A DNA stretch of 64,000 bases from Euonymus europaeus (GCA_963580455.1 OY756967.1:15794022-15858021), one strand, 5' to 3'. Shown: positions 46,425 to 57,322, numbered from the stretch's first letter. Numbers and translations are program-made. The notes: generated by a model not told the origin, from the letters alone.

Positions 46425-46640
46425 GACATCCCATCCGAGCTGTGGCATAGCTCTACCATCTGGGTGGTGGCAAGGATGACCCGGGCCGGTACAGTCTTCC
46501 AAGAGCCCGGGCATGTAGGGTCCTCCAAGAGCCCGGGTCGGTGCTGTCCTTCCATGAACTGGGCCGGTATGGTTCTTCCGTATAAGTACTTTTCGGGCCA
46601 TGTTAGTAGTGACATGTGTCACTCTCTGACTTGTAGGGTT
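46425..46640 (+). repeat. GC-rich LTR-like fragment with short tandem units
   Basis: Starts GTGACATCCCATCC, resembling gypsy LTR starts. It carries CCAAGAGCCCGGG twice (46,499 and 46,527), with related GGGCCGGTA units at 46,483 and 46,560. Much higher GC than its surroundings. Confidence 0.4.
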
Positions 46641-47459
46641 ATTTTAGGCATATCAGTGAGTATATAATGAAATACGAGTAGCATTCTGACCTATGGACCT
46701 ATTGGTTAGGGTTTCATGGGACGGGACCTTAGAGGGACCTATTCTCTCGACTATGCATGGATCGTGTTGGAAGCAGTTAGCTATGGAAATCAAAAGTACG
46801 ATATAATTGCACTGAAATTGATTGAAAATAAAGGCACCCTCAGCAAGAAAGACTTAAACATTCAGGCCAACCATGTCGAAGTCGCTACCATAGATGACCA
46901 TTCTTATCTCAATGTTAGTCGGTCTATCAATTTATACCTTCGCAATTACTTTTATTGATATCAATATTAATAAAAAAATTACTTCATGCATTAGATTGCA
47001 TGAATTGTAGTCAGTACCTCCAATGTTGAACAATACAGATGGGTAGTCCTTGGACTTCAAACCATCAATTTTTCCATGCATATGCATATATGCAATATAA
47101 TTAAATTTTTTTGTGGATCAGGTTGTATTCTCTTGACGGGTTATTGGGGTATTTAAGTTCTGTTTTAGGCCTTTGTTTTTTGGATTTTTTTTTCCGGATG
47201 TGCAATCTCTTATAACGGTTTTATTCACCTCTGTTTCTGCTTCTCCAATTGTTACAGAATCATATTTTGGATGGCTTTCATTTCTATGTCGAGAGGAGCG
47301 GCTTTGGATCACCGTTAGCTTACTTTTCTATCAACACACTAAAGTCAAAGTATTTGTATGTATCATCCTTCAACATAGCTGATCTCATACAATACCCCTA
47401 GCTACCTACTCTTGTGTTTCTTTTTAGTTCCATGTAAATGTGACAAATAAAAATTGGGT
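46641..47459. other. Unassigned DNA
   Basis: No recognised gene. An 80-codon plus-strand frame at 46,716-46,958 has no known motif and is not called. May include interior of the CACTA-like element ending at 47,687. Confidence 0.25.
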
Positions 47460-47687
47460 TTCTCTGAGATACATAATAGTGTACTCGACGGGATTTGTGT
47501 GAATTGGTGGCAAACTAAAATTTATCACAAGACTATCATGTATTCATGGTAGACAAAAGTTCTATCACAAGACTATCGTTAATGCTCGGATAGATTATTT
47601 TTTTTATCACAAATCTATCATTATTTTATGATACAAATCATTTTTATCATAAATGCTCTATCATCTATCCCCACATTTCTTGTAGTG
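47460..47687 (+). mobile_element. Second CACTA right end
   Basis: Ends TTTCTTGTAGTG at 47,687. Upstream is an array of ATCACAAGACTATC, TATCACAAATCTATC and TTTTATCATAAATG units typical of CACTA sub-terminal DNA, different in sequence from the end at 43,571, so a different subfamily. No left end or transposase was found. Confidence 0.72.
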
Positions 47688-48838
47688 AGTGAGATTTAAA
47701 CATATTACATACATACATTAGATTTTTAGAATAATACTGCATCTCTACTATTCTTTGTCAAACTCGAATTATCCGGATGTTTTAATTGACTTGCTAATAC
47801 AAAGTTTGGTCTTCTCACTATTGTTCTTTGTATTTACATGAATGTTATCAATATGATTGAGTGGCAAAGGGCGAAAAGAAATTGATTAGTTTGAAAATTT
47901 ATGAAAATGTAAAATAAGCCTCGCACATTATAAGTTGACTAAATTTGCACTAGATTGTAATATTTGTAAACTCGAGAAGACTTGTTAAGTTATTATTTTT
48001 CCATGATCAGTCATTGCTTCAACTATTTTTATATTTGGAGTTCCTGATCCTGTCTGTGAAATCACTTGACTCTAAAGGTAATGAGTGTGGAACTTTCCAA
48101 GTTTTTCTCTGTTATCTTTCAATGGATTGCTTCATAACTGAGCCTTTAACTCATTTATAACAGTACTTGGGCTAATATGAGACTAAAGATTTGAAAAAAG
48201 TTTCCCTATTATTAATTACATAATGTATGAGCTATATAATTAATTAATTTAAATCGCAAAATTCAATAAATGATGCGCGAACCATGGTGCATGCACCTAA
48301 TTACAGTTAATGACTCATGCTTCAAAATCAAAAAATGCATGGAGGAATTGATCTCATATCGAATAAAAACATCAATCCTTGAAATTTATCTGCACAAGAC
48401 AATGAACCATAATGGTAAAACAATTTTTTCTCTTGAGAACAAAGCTAATAACAACCCTAGATTGCATACAAAAATAAACAAAAATCAATCATCTCAGGTA
48501 CCAATTTCATTTAAAAAGAACACAATATCGCTATCAATAATTTCATCGAACCGAATTTCATCAAAACAACAAAATAATTTAAAAAACACAAAATCAAATC
48601 AAAGATTAAGAAAAAATAAGATCAAAACAGTTAAATAGATCAAACAAATATAATAACTAAGCTCGAAGAACAATTCAAACATAAATGAGTTGAGATCTAG
48701 GTACGAACAATACAACCGAAAATAACGATGAAAACAAGCCAACTAACCGAGAGAAGATCGAGAATAGTTGATAGATTGAAGATTGCAATGGCATGATGAA
48801 AAAAATAGAAAATGAATCATATATATATATATATATAC
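47688..48838. other. AT-rich DNA without a recognised gene
   Basis: The 122-codon frame at 48,270-48,638 is Lys/Asn/Ile-rich low-complexity sequence and is not called. A TA array lies at 48,818-48,836. Confidence 0.3.
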
Positions 48839-49316
48839 AGGACTTCTCAGGTGGGCTGTAGCTCAAATAGATTTATTTGAGCTGAGATGATCCTGGCCAT
48901 TCATTTGATTGTCTCCAGATCTGACGGCACAGGTTTATTTCGATTTTTAAGCTCCGTCAAATCACTCCTTTCTTCTTGAAGTCAGTCGCGCCTCTTCTTT
49001 CTGGTTTCTCCTCCATCATCGCCTCTTCTCTCCTCTGATTTTCCCTCCCGAGCTCCATCATCTCGCGCTTGTCTCCACCTCGAAACTCCATCTACGATCT
49101 CCACCTCGAAGATCCATCTTGAAGCTGCAGTCCTCGAGTTGGATTTCAGGCTTGAATTTTTATTTTTTAAGGTTGAGTTGAGTTGATTTTTTTTAAGTTG
49201 GATATAGGACTTGGATTACTTTTTGGGTTGAATTTTTTTGATTTGATTTTCATTTGTTGGATTGCTCTTGAAGTATTGTGATTCATATTTGGATTTTTTG
49301 GAGATCTGGTATTAGT
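48839..49316 (+). mobile_element. Possible Mutator-like left terminus and leader
   Basis: GACTTCTCAGGTGGGCTG follows a TA array, then a 10-bp inverted repeat AGCTCAAATA/TATTTGAGCT (48,860-48,883), a stretch GATCTGACGGCACAGG and a CT-rich leader (48,970-49,130). Layout resembles Mutator-like elements, including the one at 39,744. No right terminus was found. Confidence 0.3.
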
Positions 49317-49317
49317 G

Positions 49318-49655
49318 GCCTTCTATCCTGCAAATACACCCTCTCCAGAGATTTCCATCTTTTTCGATTCTTCGAGTAGCATTGTTGGAGTATGGAACAG
49401 CACTTGTGAGACTACAAAGCTCCATAATCACAAACTAGATAATCAGTTCTCATATTTCCCATGGCCAGATTCAGTCACACAAGATTTTCCTACCCATTAC
49501 AAAGTCCTTGATTACATCCAAGCATATGCACAAAGTTTTGATATGCTCAAGCGCATCAAGCATGACACAAAAGTTATTGGAACTGAATTTTTAGGCCCAT
49601 GTGATAAAGAAATGCATTCATGGGTTTTAGACTTTCAGTGTAGTTTGGCGACTAA
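49318..49655 (+). pseudogene. Flavin-containing monooxygenase-like gene fragment
   Basis: An open exon-like frame reads IVGVWNSTCETTKLHNHK, FSYFPWPDSVTQDFPTHY, KVLDYIQAYAQSFDMLKRIK and HDTKVIGTEFLG. This is the stretch after the FAD-binding Rossmann motif in plant flavin-containing monooxygenases (GGVWxxxxxSTKLQ, F-DFPWP, FPxHxxVxxYxxxYAxHFDL, IxFxxKVV), NADPH-dependent enzymes that oxygenate nitrogen, sulfur or small metabolites. The N-terminal GxGxxG part is missing: the frame opens after non-homologous leader DNA and has no ATG. It ends at a stop near 49,674 without the NADPH site. It is therefore a dead or captured fragment; the Mutator-like leader just upstream suggests transposon capture (inference). 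Confidence 0.72.
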
Positions 49656-49689
49656 TATACTACCAATAATGTAAATGCATTCATAACCA

Positions 49690-51336
49690 TCATCTTCTTT
49701 TTCTTGAGACTCGACAGATCTATCAAGTGGACATTCTGATTCTTTGTATGGGGAGGCTCAGTGGAATTCCAAATATCCTAGAATTTCCTTTATCAAATGG
49801 TCTAAAAACATCAACAATATCTTTGTTGGCCCCAATGGCCAGTTGATCGCTATTTTTAATCACAAATTAAATTCACAATTAATAATACCGACTGGTTTAC
49901 CCAATCGCAAGAGTACGTGTCGCTAAACATTAATCAATGAATGGGATCGAATCCTCCAAGACTGTATTAACTACCAGTTGTCAATTCACGTGATTTAAAT
50001 AAGCAATTATTAAACTAAAATCGAACTTAAATTCAGAAGAAATAAATCTAGCTTTGATTTGGCATTTCAAATACCTCCCCTTAAGAACACAGATTAATAT
50101 GCAAACACACACTTTGAGAATTTAACGATGTCAGTTAAAAGGCCTTGGTCCAGCTGCAGTCAACTAGATTTTCCTAAACAACGATCCTGACTTTGGTCCA
50201 GTTGCAAGATCTTTTCTTATTCAAGGAGTCTTGGTTTGGTCTCTCCTAAGAACATCCTAAAATAAGCATGAGCACTAGGAAATCGACAAACGCACAACCT
50301 AGAGTAACAATCTATCACCCAATCAGTTATGTCTATTGTTCCCAAAACCTGGATCTTATGCAAGCCCTCGTCACACTGTCAAACACCGGGTCATGGTCAG
50401 CCGAATATGTTTAACTAACAATACCTACAATTAAGATGTTGATCAGGCATACATAATCATAGGCAATCAACTTGAAATCCAAAGAACAATAAATTAAATT
50501 CAGTCTGCTTGTCAATTAAATCTGCGAACAAGGTTTTGGTACAAGTACTTACCAAACCTAGCTAGAAAATAAATTAGCTACTCATAATAATAATATTAAA
50601 ATCCAGCATCAAAATAAACATTGTTCAATTTCAGTAAAGGAGGAAAAGAATTGATGCTCCAATGTTGCTGTTGATTCTTCTTTAGCCTTCTTGCCTTTGA
50701 TTCTCCTTCTTTGTATTCTGTCGTCTCTCTCCCTGGTGGCTGCGTGTGTTCTCTTTGTTCCCTAGGATTTCTTTCTTAAATATGAACTTCATGACCCAAT
50801 AACTCCCTGCCACGTCAGCTTCAACTTATGAGAAGGAATAAATTCGCGTCTTGCGGCCGCGCCCAGGCTGCAAATATCGGGTCCAGCTCAATTCCAGCTT
50901 TTTTCGCCCAACTCCAGTACCTGTTCACACAACACCCAAAAGAGGTAGAAACTATACCAATACCTATCAAAAATTTACTCTTTTAACACCAGTAACTAGG
51001 TGCTTTTCAACACCTAACACCAGTGTAGAAATGAGGAGAGGTTTTGCAGAAGCAAATAAAAGAAGGGAAATGGATCTTGCAAAACAAAATCCTCATTAAC
51101 AAAAAAATTTCTTGATTATTCCAGCACAACATCACTCCAAATAAAACTAATCCAAAGACGTGCTTAGTCGAGAAGGTCGGACGGAGATGGAGAGAGACGA
51201 ATGGAGAACGTTCTGTACGAAAATGGGAGAGACGGAAGAACCCAGAGGAGGTGAGTGTAATAGAGAGAAGTGATGAGCCAGAGGCGAGATAAAGAGGTGA
51301 GCTAGAGGAGAGAAGGAGATGATTTTGATCGAAAGA
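49690..51336. other. Unassigned, probably old retroelement DNA
   Basis: TGAATGGGATCGAATCCTCC (49,937) recalls a phrase found in LTR regions of plant gypsy elements, and TTGGTCCAGTTGCAAGATC/TTGGTCCAGCTGCAGTC is repeated (50,147; 50,196). CCTGCCACGTCAGC occurs near 50,807. The last 200 bp are GAGA-rich. The 82-codon frame at 50,851-51,099 has no known motif. The Ogre-type LTR starts abruptly at 51,337. Confidence 0.35.
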
Positions 51337-53912
51337 CCTAAATACTTACATTTAATCCACTCCCTAATATCACCTAGCTAGGCCCATTGCCTTATCTAAG
51401 GTCCAAATATCTACCCATCTAAATTAACCTACCTAATTAAGCCCACCACTCCAATTTAGCTTACCTACCCGGCCCAAAATCACCTTAAACTAAACCATTG
51501 GCCCAAAACCACCTAAACCTAACCCTAATGGACTAAAACAATTAAAAGGTTTTGATGAAGGAAAGAAGCAAGGTGCGGCAGTGGAAGGAAAAAGAAAGAG
51601 GGTTGGTGGAGAATGACAAGGAAAAGCAGAGAAGGTGGGAGACAGTGGAGAAGGAGTGGAAGCCACTGGTTTTTGGTGATTAAAGGAGAAGGCAGCGACA
51701 CAAAGAAAGAAAAGGCGGAGGAGCCAGAGTTGTTTTTGGGGAAGAACCCGAAGGTTCTTGAGAGGATTTTAGAGAGAAGAAAACCGGAGGACTTGGAGTT
51801 GGTTTTGGGGGGGATCCGGAAGGAAAAAACCAGAAAAGGCCGAACGAAGCTTGAAGAAGAAGGGGAAGAAAAAAGGAAAAGAAGAGGAAGGAGAGTGGAT
51901 TTGGGGTGCTGCGCCAGTTTTCTGGACGGAACGATCGGGGAACGATCCGTGGTCCGATCGGAGTGAAATTTGGACAGTAACTTCACAGCACTTGGAGATT
52001 TATTCGGATCGGTGCGATTGCCATTTGAAGGTGTCTATCTACCCCGGTTTCCGATAGAAAGTGACTGCAATTTTGGGGAGAAGAGACACTGCACACAGGT
52101 TTTTCAATCAACGATCGGGGAACGATCCGTGGTCCGATCGAAGTGAAATTTGGACAGTAACTTCACAACACTTGGAGCTTTATTCTGATCGGTGAGATTG
52201 CCATTTGAAGGTGTCTATTTACCCCGGTTTCCGATAGAAGGTGACTGTAATAATAGGTTATTGTGGATTTTTGGATCTGGTTTTGCTGGTTTGCTGCTCT
52301 GTTTCTTTGTTTGCAGGCTGGACGGGAAGACATGCAGGTGTGCCGGACGGAAGAGGAAGGGGATGTTGCTGGTGCCAGTTGGGCTGAAGCTTGGAGAAGA
52401 TGATGAACAGTGCCGAGTCGGGCCGGGCTTTACTTGTGTTTATGGGTCGGGTTCATTTGAGGTTTAGTTTTGTTGTTATTGGGCATTTGGGCTCGGGTAG
52501 GCTAGGTTTAGTTTGTTTGGTTCTGGGCCAGGTTTATTTGTTTTTCGGGCCGGATTTGTTTTGTTTTTGGGGTTTAGGTTTTGTTTGCATTGTTAACAGG
52601 CTCGGGTTAGTTTAATTTTTGGGCCAGTTTCTATTTGATTTGGGCCGGGTTTGATTGAGATTCTATTTGATTTGGGCCGGGTTTGATTGAGATTTAAGGT
52701 TTCTGTTTGTATTATTCATGGGCCATAGTGAATTTAGATGCATTTGGGCTTGTTTGTTTTGGGTTTTCAATAATAGGTTAGGTTGTAATTTTTTTATATA
52801 TATGAGCCCAAGTAGTGTAATAAAATAGTGAAAGTAGTATAGATAGTATTACTTAGATTAATATGTATGTTTATATTTAATTTCAGTGTTTATTAAAATA
52901 ATTCCAAAAAGAATCAAATCATACGATTACATACGTTCAACCCACCAAACATCCAATAAATTCGAGAATATCAAAGTATTGTTTCTCAACAAATTTCATC
53001 CTACAAATATGAGAATATCAAAGTATTGGTTTCTCATCCACCATTTTTCGTCAACCATCCAACCTTGTTTAGAGAATATCAAAGTATTGGTTTCTCGAGA
53101 CATTTCCTTCAAAATCATCCAACCTTGTTTAGAGAATATCAAAGTATTGGTTTCTCGAGACATTTCCTTCAACCATCTAACCTTGTTTAGAGAATATCAA
53201 AGTATTGGTTTCTCGAGACATTTCCTTCAATCATCCAACCTTGTTTAGAGAATATCAAAGTATTGGTTTCTCGAGACATTTCTTTCAAATACTCGATTAT
53301 CTTAAGAGAATATCAAAGTATTGGTTTCTCGAGAGATTTCTTTCAAACATCCAATAATGTTAGAGAATTTCAAAGTATTGATTTCTCGAAACATTTCTTT
53401 TAAAAAAAACAAAGTTTAAATTCCTTGAATAGATGTTAGGGAATATCAAAGTATTGGTTTCTTTAAATATTCTATTTTTGAGGAATATAATTCATAAACA
53501 ATAATAAAGCAAACTTTTCAATCTTTCTTCTCCTGACCCAAAATTTTAATTACATTGTCACTTATAAATTATTTTAACATTTATTCAAAATTAATGGAGT
53601 TTTCTTCCACACATTTGACAATAAATTATTTTTCGGACACATGAAATTTATTAAAACAATTTGAAATATTTATGAAACATTTTTAAGAAAAGACATAAAC
53701 AATTTAAAAGGCAACCGACTAGGGAGTTGTGGGGTGCCTAACACCTTCCCCACACTCAATAGACCCCCTTACCCATTTTTTCTGGTTCGCAGGCCTAACA
53801 TTTAGTGTCCAATTGCACTATAATCAATTGGTGGCGACTCTTACATTTTCTTACATTTTTACAGACATTTTCTCAAATAGCGCCGGTACGCGTCGTGATT
53901 TCGGTTGCGACA
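51337..53912 (+). repeat. 5' LTR of the Ogre/Tat-type element, truncated at its start
   Basis: Identical to the 3' LTR apart from four visible substitutions (51,960; 52,006; 52,036; 52,351). It begins at the position equivalent to base 141 of the 3' LTR. It closes TCGGTTGCGACA next to the primer site. It contains a 137-bp direct duplication (51,930-52,067 and 52,112-52,250, sharing CGATCGGGGAACGATCCG and CTACCCCGGTTTCCGATAGA), a TATATATATG near 52,796, tandem repeats at 52,963-53,470, and the conserved U5 block at 53,728-53,841. ORFs inside it are LTR noise. Confidence 0.9.
52963..53470 (+). repeat. Tandem repeat in the 5' LTR, about 58-63 bp units, nine copies
   Basis: Core GAGAATATCAAAGTATTGG followed by TTTCTCGAGACATTTC and CCAACCTTGTTTA. 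Cores begin near 52,964; 53,010; 53,073; 53,132; 53,190; 53,248; 53,302; 53,353 and 53,441. Central copies are almost identical, outer ones decayed. Confidence 0.9.
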
Positions 53913-53914
53913 AC

Positions 53915-53931
53915 TGGCGACTCTGCTGGGG
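53915..53931 (+). promoter_or_regulatory. Primer-binding site, tRNA-Arg type
   Basis: TGGCGACTCTGCTGGGG, two bases after the LTR end; identical to the site of the minus-strand element at 20,788-20,804. Confidence 0.93.
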
Positions 53932-54082
53932 ATACCAGGTTTTTACTGAAGGGGTCGAGCCTTTATATTGATGTTTATGTTTTTTCTTAATTTTTGATTT
54001 TTGTTTATTATGAAGTTTAATATCATAGTTTATTAATTTATATGCCATCGAAAACACACTATTTATTACACACACGTAACCC
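53932..54082 (+). other. Start of the untranslated leader
   Basis: AT-rich leader immediately inside the primer site; no ORF supported. Confidence 0.5.
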
Positions 54083-54086
54083 TATA

Positions 54087-54270
54087 CCCGGGTTTTTCCT
54101 TGTGATTAGTGAGGGTTGACCTACCACCTTTTGGGATTTACTTCCCTGTGTAGGTGGGGGAAGACACTCTCCTGGATTGACGTCCTCTTAAAGTATTAAG
54201 GGATGAACTTTTGTTATCCAAGTATGGATCAAAAGTCACATAATCCAGTAAACCTCTCGCGAAGACGCGT
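54087..54270 (+). repeat. Leader direct repeat, copy 1
   Basis: Begins CCCGGGTTTTTCCTTG, contains GAGGGTTGACCTACCACC, GACACTCTCCTGGATTGACG and AGTATGGATCAAAAGTCAC. The second copy is at 54,721-54,906. Confidence 0.9.
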
Positions 54271-54559
54271 TTTAGTTTAGATACACAACCCGAATGCACA
54301 TTAGACCTCCAGATATGTTAGGATTTTTCTATCGAATTAGGAACAACAAGGGCATCCTTATTTCTAACAGTTTATTTGTACATAATTTGTATACTCTCTT
54401 ATGATTATCTTAATTGTACATAATTGTGCATATCCAAATTATGGTTTGTTTTACATGTCCTAAATTGCAAATCCCTTCTTACTTTTTGTTCATACATACA
54501 CTAGAGCACAAATCTTTGTAATCTAATTAGATTGTACCTCCAGAATGATCAATACCAAT

Positions 54560-54708
54560 AGGGACCAATGCACTAACATTAGAAGATTCCCAAGAGGTCA
54601 GGGAGAAGTTAGAAAAATTACAAGAAAGATGGGAAGAACAAGATTTGCATACAATGAAAGCTTTCAGAAGTGCCTATGGACGAATCGACTATCTGTTGAC
54701 CATATAAA
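54560..54708 (+). pseudogene. Coiled-coil remnant in the leader
   Basis: Without a start codon the plus strand reads EDSQEVREKLEKLQERWEEQ, DLHTMKAFRSAYGRIDYLLT before a stop. The heptad-like charged pattern suggests the remains of a gag-type coiled coil. Its position between the two leader repeats is consistent with leftover Ogre gag, but the sequence is too short to assign. Confidence 0.3.
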
Positions 54709-54720
54709 AACATAACTCTG

Positions 54721-54906
54721 TGCCCGAGTTTTTCCTGGAATTAGTGAGGGTTGACCTACCACCTTTTTGGGATTTACTTCCCTGTGTAGTTGGAGGAAGA
54801 CACTCTCCTGGATTGACGTCCTCTTAAAGTATTAAGGGATGGACTTTTGTTATCCAAGTATGGATCAAAAGTCACATGATCCAGTGGCCTCTCGCAAAGT
54901 TGCGCT
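54721..54906 (+). repeat. Leader direct repeat, copy 2
   Basis: Close copy of 54,087-54,270, 634 bp further on, with scattered differences (e.g. CCCGAGTTTTTCCTGG at the start). Confidence 0.9.
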
Positions 54907-56212
54907 ACCCATATGCATTAGATAACCCTAGATCCGGTTTGAGACTTTCAGAAGTTTGTAGGAATTTGACCCTGATTAAGAATCACGGGAAACACTTATT
55001 TTCTTGACTCTACTTACTACTTGTATATATATATTTGCTCATTATTTGCATGTTCATTAACCACTCATACATGTCCATATGTACCTTTCATACACAGTAT
55101 TCATGACATTTGCATCCACAATAATTTAGAGAAAATCCATCAATTGGTTTTACGATAACTTTATGTTTAGAATTTTTCTAAGAATTGTCAATCTGTCCAA
55201 TATTGGGGCAATTTCGAGGAAATTAATTCTTAACCTTAGGGTTGGACAAATGTGAATGCATCATGCTAGAGGAATATTTGGGAACCTATGTGAGCAATTT
55301 AAAGAATTTCATGGGAAAGGACCCGAACTCTGCTGTTAATCCTTGTTATGTCATCTCACGACCATCGAGTTTTGATCATTAACTGGATCAGTTTGGGGAT
55401 TTCCAGTTTCATATCAATTGTCTCCAAGAGCAATTTCCAAAGTGCACCACCATTTATGTTCTATCATGACTTTGATTTGATGACGTTTTATAGTACGAAA
55501 TTTGCATATTTCTATTATGTCCCTTGTGAAGTAAAGTCCATATTCTAAATTTCTGCATGAATTCTACTTCATTTCCAAATGTTAAATCTTAATCATTCCA
55601 TCCAACAAGATTGAAATTGATGATAATGAAGAAGATAGCCTAATAAAACCTTTTTGGGTGTGCTCACCACTGACAATGTTGAATCTTCCTCTGGCACTAA
55701 GACTGAATTTGAGATATCATTAGATTGGCTTGGATATTTCATTCGAGAATGGAGTCACTCAAGTACACTTTTTGAGAAGCCATTTGTTGTGGGGATGATT
55801 GAAAATGACAAATGTTATGCTGTACAACGGTATTAGTTTGTTTGGCAGAATGAGCGGTTGATAACTTGTCACCGATTATAGTGGTCAACGTTCACTTTCA
55901 CTGGTCACCAACTGCAATCAAGTTCATGCCCATATTGTCAAAAGCAGTGTCATATCACCATTATGTGATTCGGGCTTATTTTTAAAATTTCTACAGCCTA
56001 CTATCAATTATTTCCCGATAGGAGGCTCATGATGTAATTGACATCACGAGATTTTATGCTGTTGTCCACCCAAATTATTCAAAAGGCTAATTGTCAAGAT
56101 CTTCTCCGTTATATTACCCTGTCTGAAGTCCTTCACCAAGTGGCAACTCACTACCTTTCTCTCTTTGATAAGTCTTTCGCTCCTTTAGTTGAGTTTCTTT
56201 CTGATACACGTT
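54907..56212 (+). other. Leader and intergenic part of the Ogre/Tat-type element
   Basis: No supported coding sequence. Short frames (55,348-55,548; 55,654-55,836; 56,038-56,256) have no recognisable motif. The 60-codon frame at 55,654 could be debris of a longer protein. Confidence 0.4.
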
Positions 56213-57322
56213 ATGGCTTCCAAAAGACAACGCACACAAGCCCTTCAGATATATGATGAAAATCTCTTTGTGAGTCAGGAAGCATTTGAGAGATACCAAC
56301 GATCAGTTGGTGTGCGAAACATTATCCCGGAGAGAGGCATCCAGGTTGTTTATACAACGGAGCCCACTATTGCTAGAATAATTGCTGAGCGAGGTTGGGA
56401 GAAGCTCGTTGCACAGCCAAAAGCTGCAGTTGTTCAGTTGGTAAGAGAATTTTATGCCAATGCAATGGTAGGATATGAACAGATAAATGTTCGAGGTGCG
56501 AGAGTTTCATTTGATAGCCAAACTATTAATGAAGTTTACAATCTTCCAAACTTTGTCGACGATGATTTTTCTAAGTTGTTAGAATCTGATGTTGATATGG
56601 ATGCAGTAATTCGTACAGTATGTAAACCAGGCGCTGCCTGGAAGAAATTTAGAGGGGAGGGAGTCTCATTCCCCGCAGCAGCTATGACCAGGAACAGCAA
56701 GGCTTGGATGCGTTTTATTTGGGCGAAACTCATGCCTAGTACTCATTCAGTTGACGTTTCCAAAGATAGAGCATTGTTGCTTTATTCTATTCTGTCTGGA
56801 AAATCGATTGATGTTGGGAAAGTTTTACACAAGTCTATTATCCACAGCCTTCATGCTACAACAACTATAGGGCTTTGTCTCCCTTCTCTGGTTAGTACAT
56901 TGTGTATGAGAGCTGGGGTTCATTGGGAATCGCATGAAGAGGTGCAGAATCCCCGACAAGTGATTGATCATAGGATAATCAATCGTTACAAAAATGATGA
57001 GATTGTTGACGCTCATCCAGAGATTGGATCTTCTACTGTTCATTATTCCAGTTCATCAGGAACCATGGCTATAGCTGAAAGGATGACGCAGATTGAGGCA
57101 CGTCTGGATTACCTGTCTAAAAGTATTGATCAGTTAATTGCACATATTACAGGCTCCAATGGGACCATGGATCAGATGCACAATCAGCTGGCCAGCAACT
57201 TTGGAGTGCATAACATGCAGTTTCCGACTTCACTAGCCCAACAACAGGATCTTTATCATCTGGAAAATTATGAAAACCCAGGATTCCAATCAGAGAATTT
57301 CTATTTTCCATCATTTCATTAA
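56213..57322 (+). CDS. ORF A: putative plant transposon protein domain (PMD-like)
   Basis: 369 residues starting MASKRQRTQ; an in-frame GTG-initiated extension at 56,189 is unlikely. Residues 62-110 (WEKLVAQPKAAVVQLVREFY, INVRGARVSFDSQTINEVYN) and 165-235 (AWMRFIWAKLMPSTHSV, RALLLYSILSGKSIDVGKV, SLVSTLCMRAGV) match the plant family usually labelled 'putative plant transposon protein domain', found in Tat-type elements and related to plant mobile domains. Its function is unknown. A short coiled coil lies at 287-312 and a Q/Y/F-rich tail at 343-369. The frame is fully open in a young element, so the protein may still be made. No DNA-cutting or polymerase residues are seen; a structural, RNA-binding or targeting role is a guess. 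Confidence 0.8.
   Translation: MASKRQRTQALQIYDENLFVSQEAFERYQRSVGVRNIIPERGIQVVYTTEPTIARIIAERGWEKLVAQPKAAVVQLVREFYANAMVGYEQINVRGARVSFDSQTINEVYNLPNFVDDDFSKLLESDVDMDAVIRTVCKPGAAWKKFRGEGVSFPAAAMTRNSKAWMRFIWAKLMPSTHSVDVSKDRALLLYSILSGKSIDVGKVLHKSIIHSLHATTTIGLCLPSLVSTLCMRAGVHWESHEEVQNPRQVIDHRIINRYKNDEIVDAHPEIGSSTVHYSSSSGTMAIAERMTQIEARLDYLSKSIDQLIAHITGSNGTMDQMHNQLASNFGVHNMQFPTSLAQQQDLYHLENYENPGFQSENFYFPSFH

Noticed and set aside
46308..46622. 104-codon minus-strand ORF and overlapping frames
   Set aside because: Overlaps short GC-rich repeat units (CCAAGAGCCCGGG); the open frame is a by-product of composition.
48270..48638. 122-codon plus-strand ORF
   Set aside because: Lys/Asn/Ile/Ser-rich translation of AT-rich DNA with no motif.
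51513..51530. Telomere-like CCTAAACCTAACCCTAA
   Set aside because: Only two or three imperfect units inside an LTR.
51525..51986. 153-codon minus-strand ORF in the LTR (and its 189-codon twin at 62,124-62,693)
   Set aside because: Ser/Leu/Pro/Phe-rich reading of a purine-rich LTR strand; the whole LTR is duplicated, so two copies do not imply conservation.
52886..53248. 120-codon ORF across LTR tandem repeats
   Set aside because: Simply translates the repeat units; unit lengths are not multiples of three throughout.
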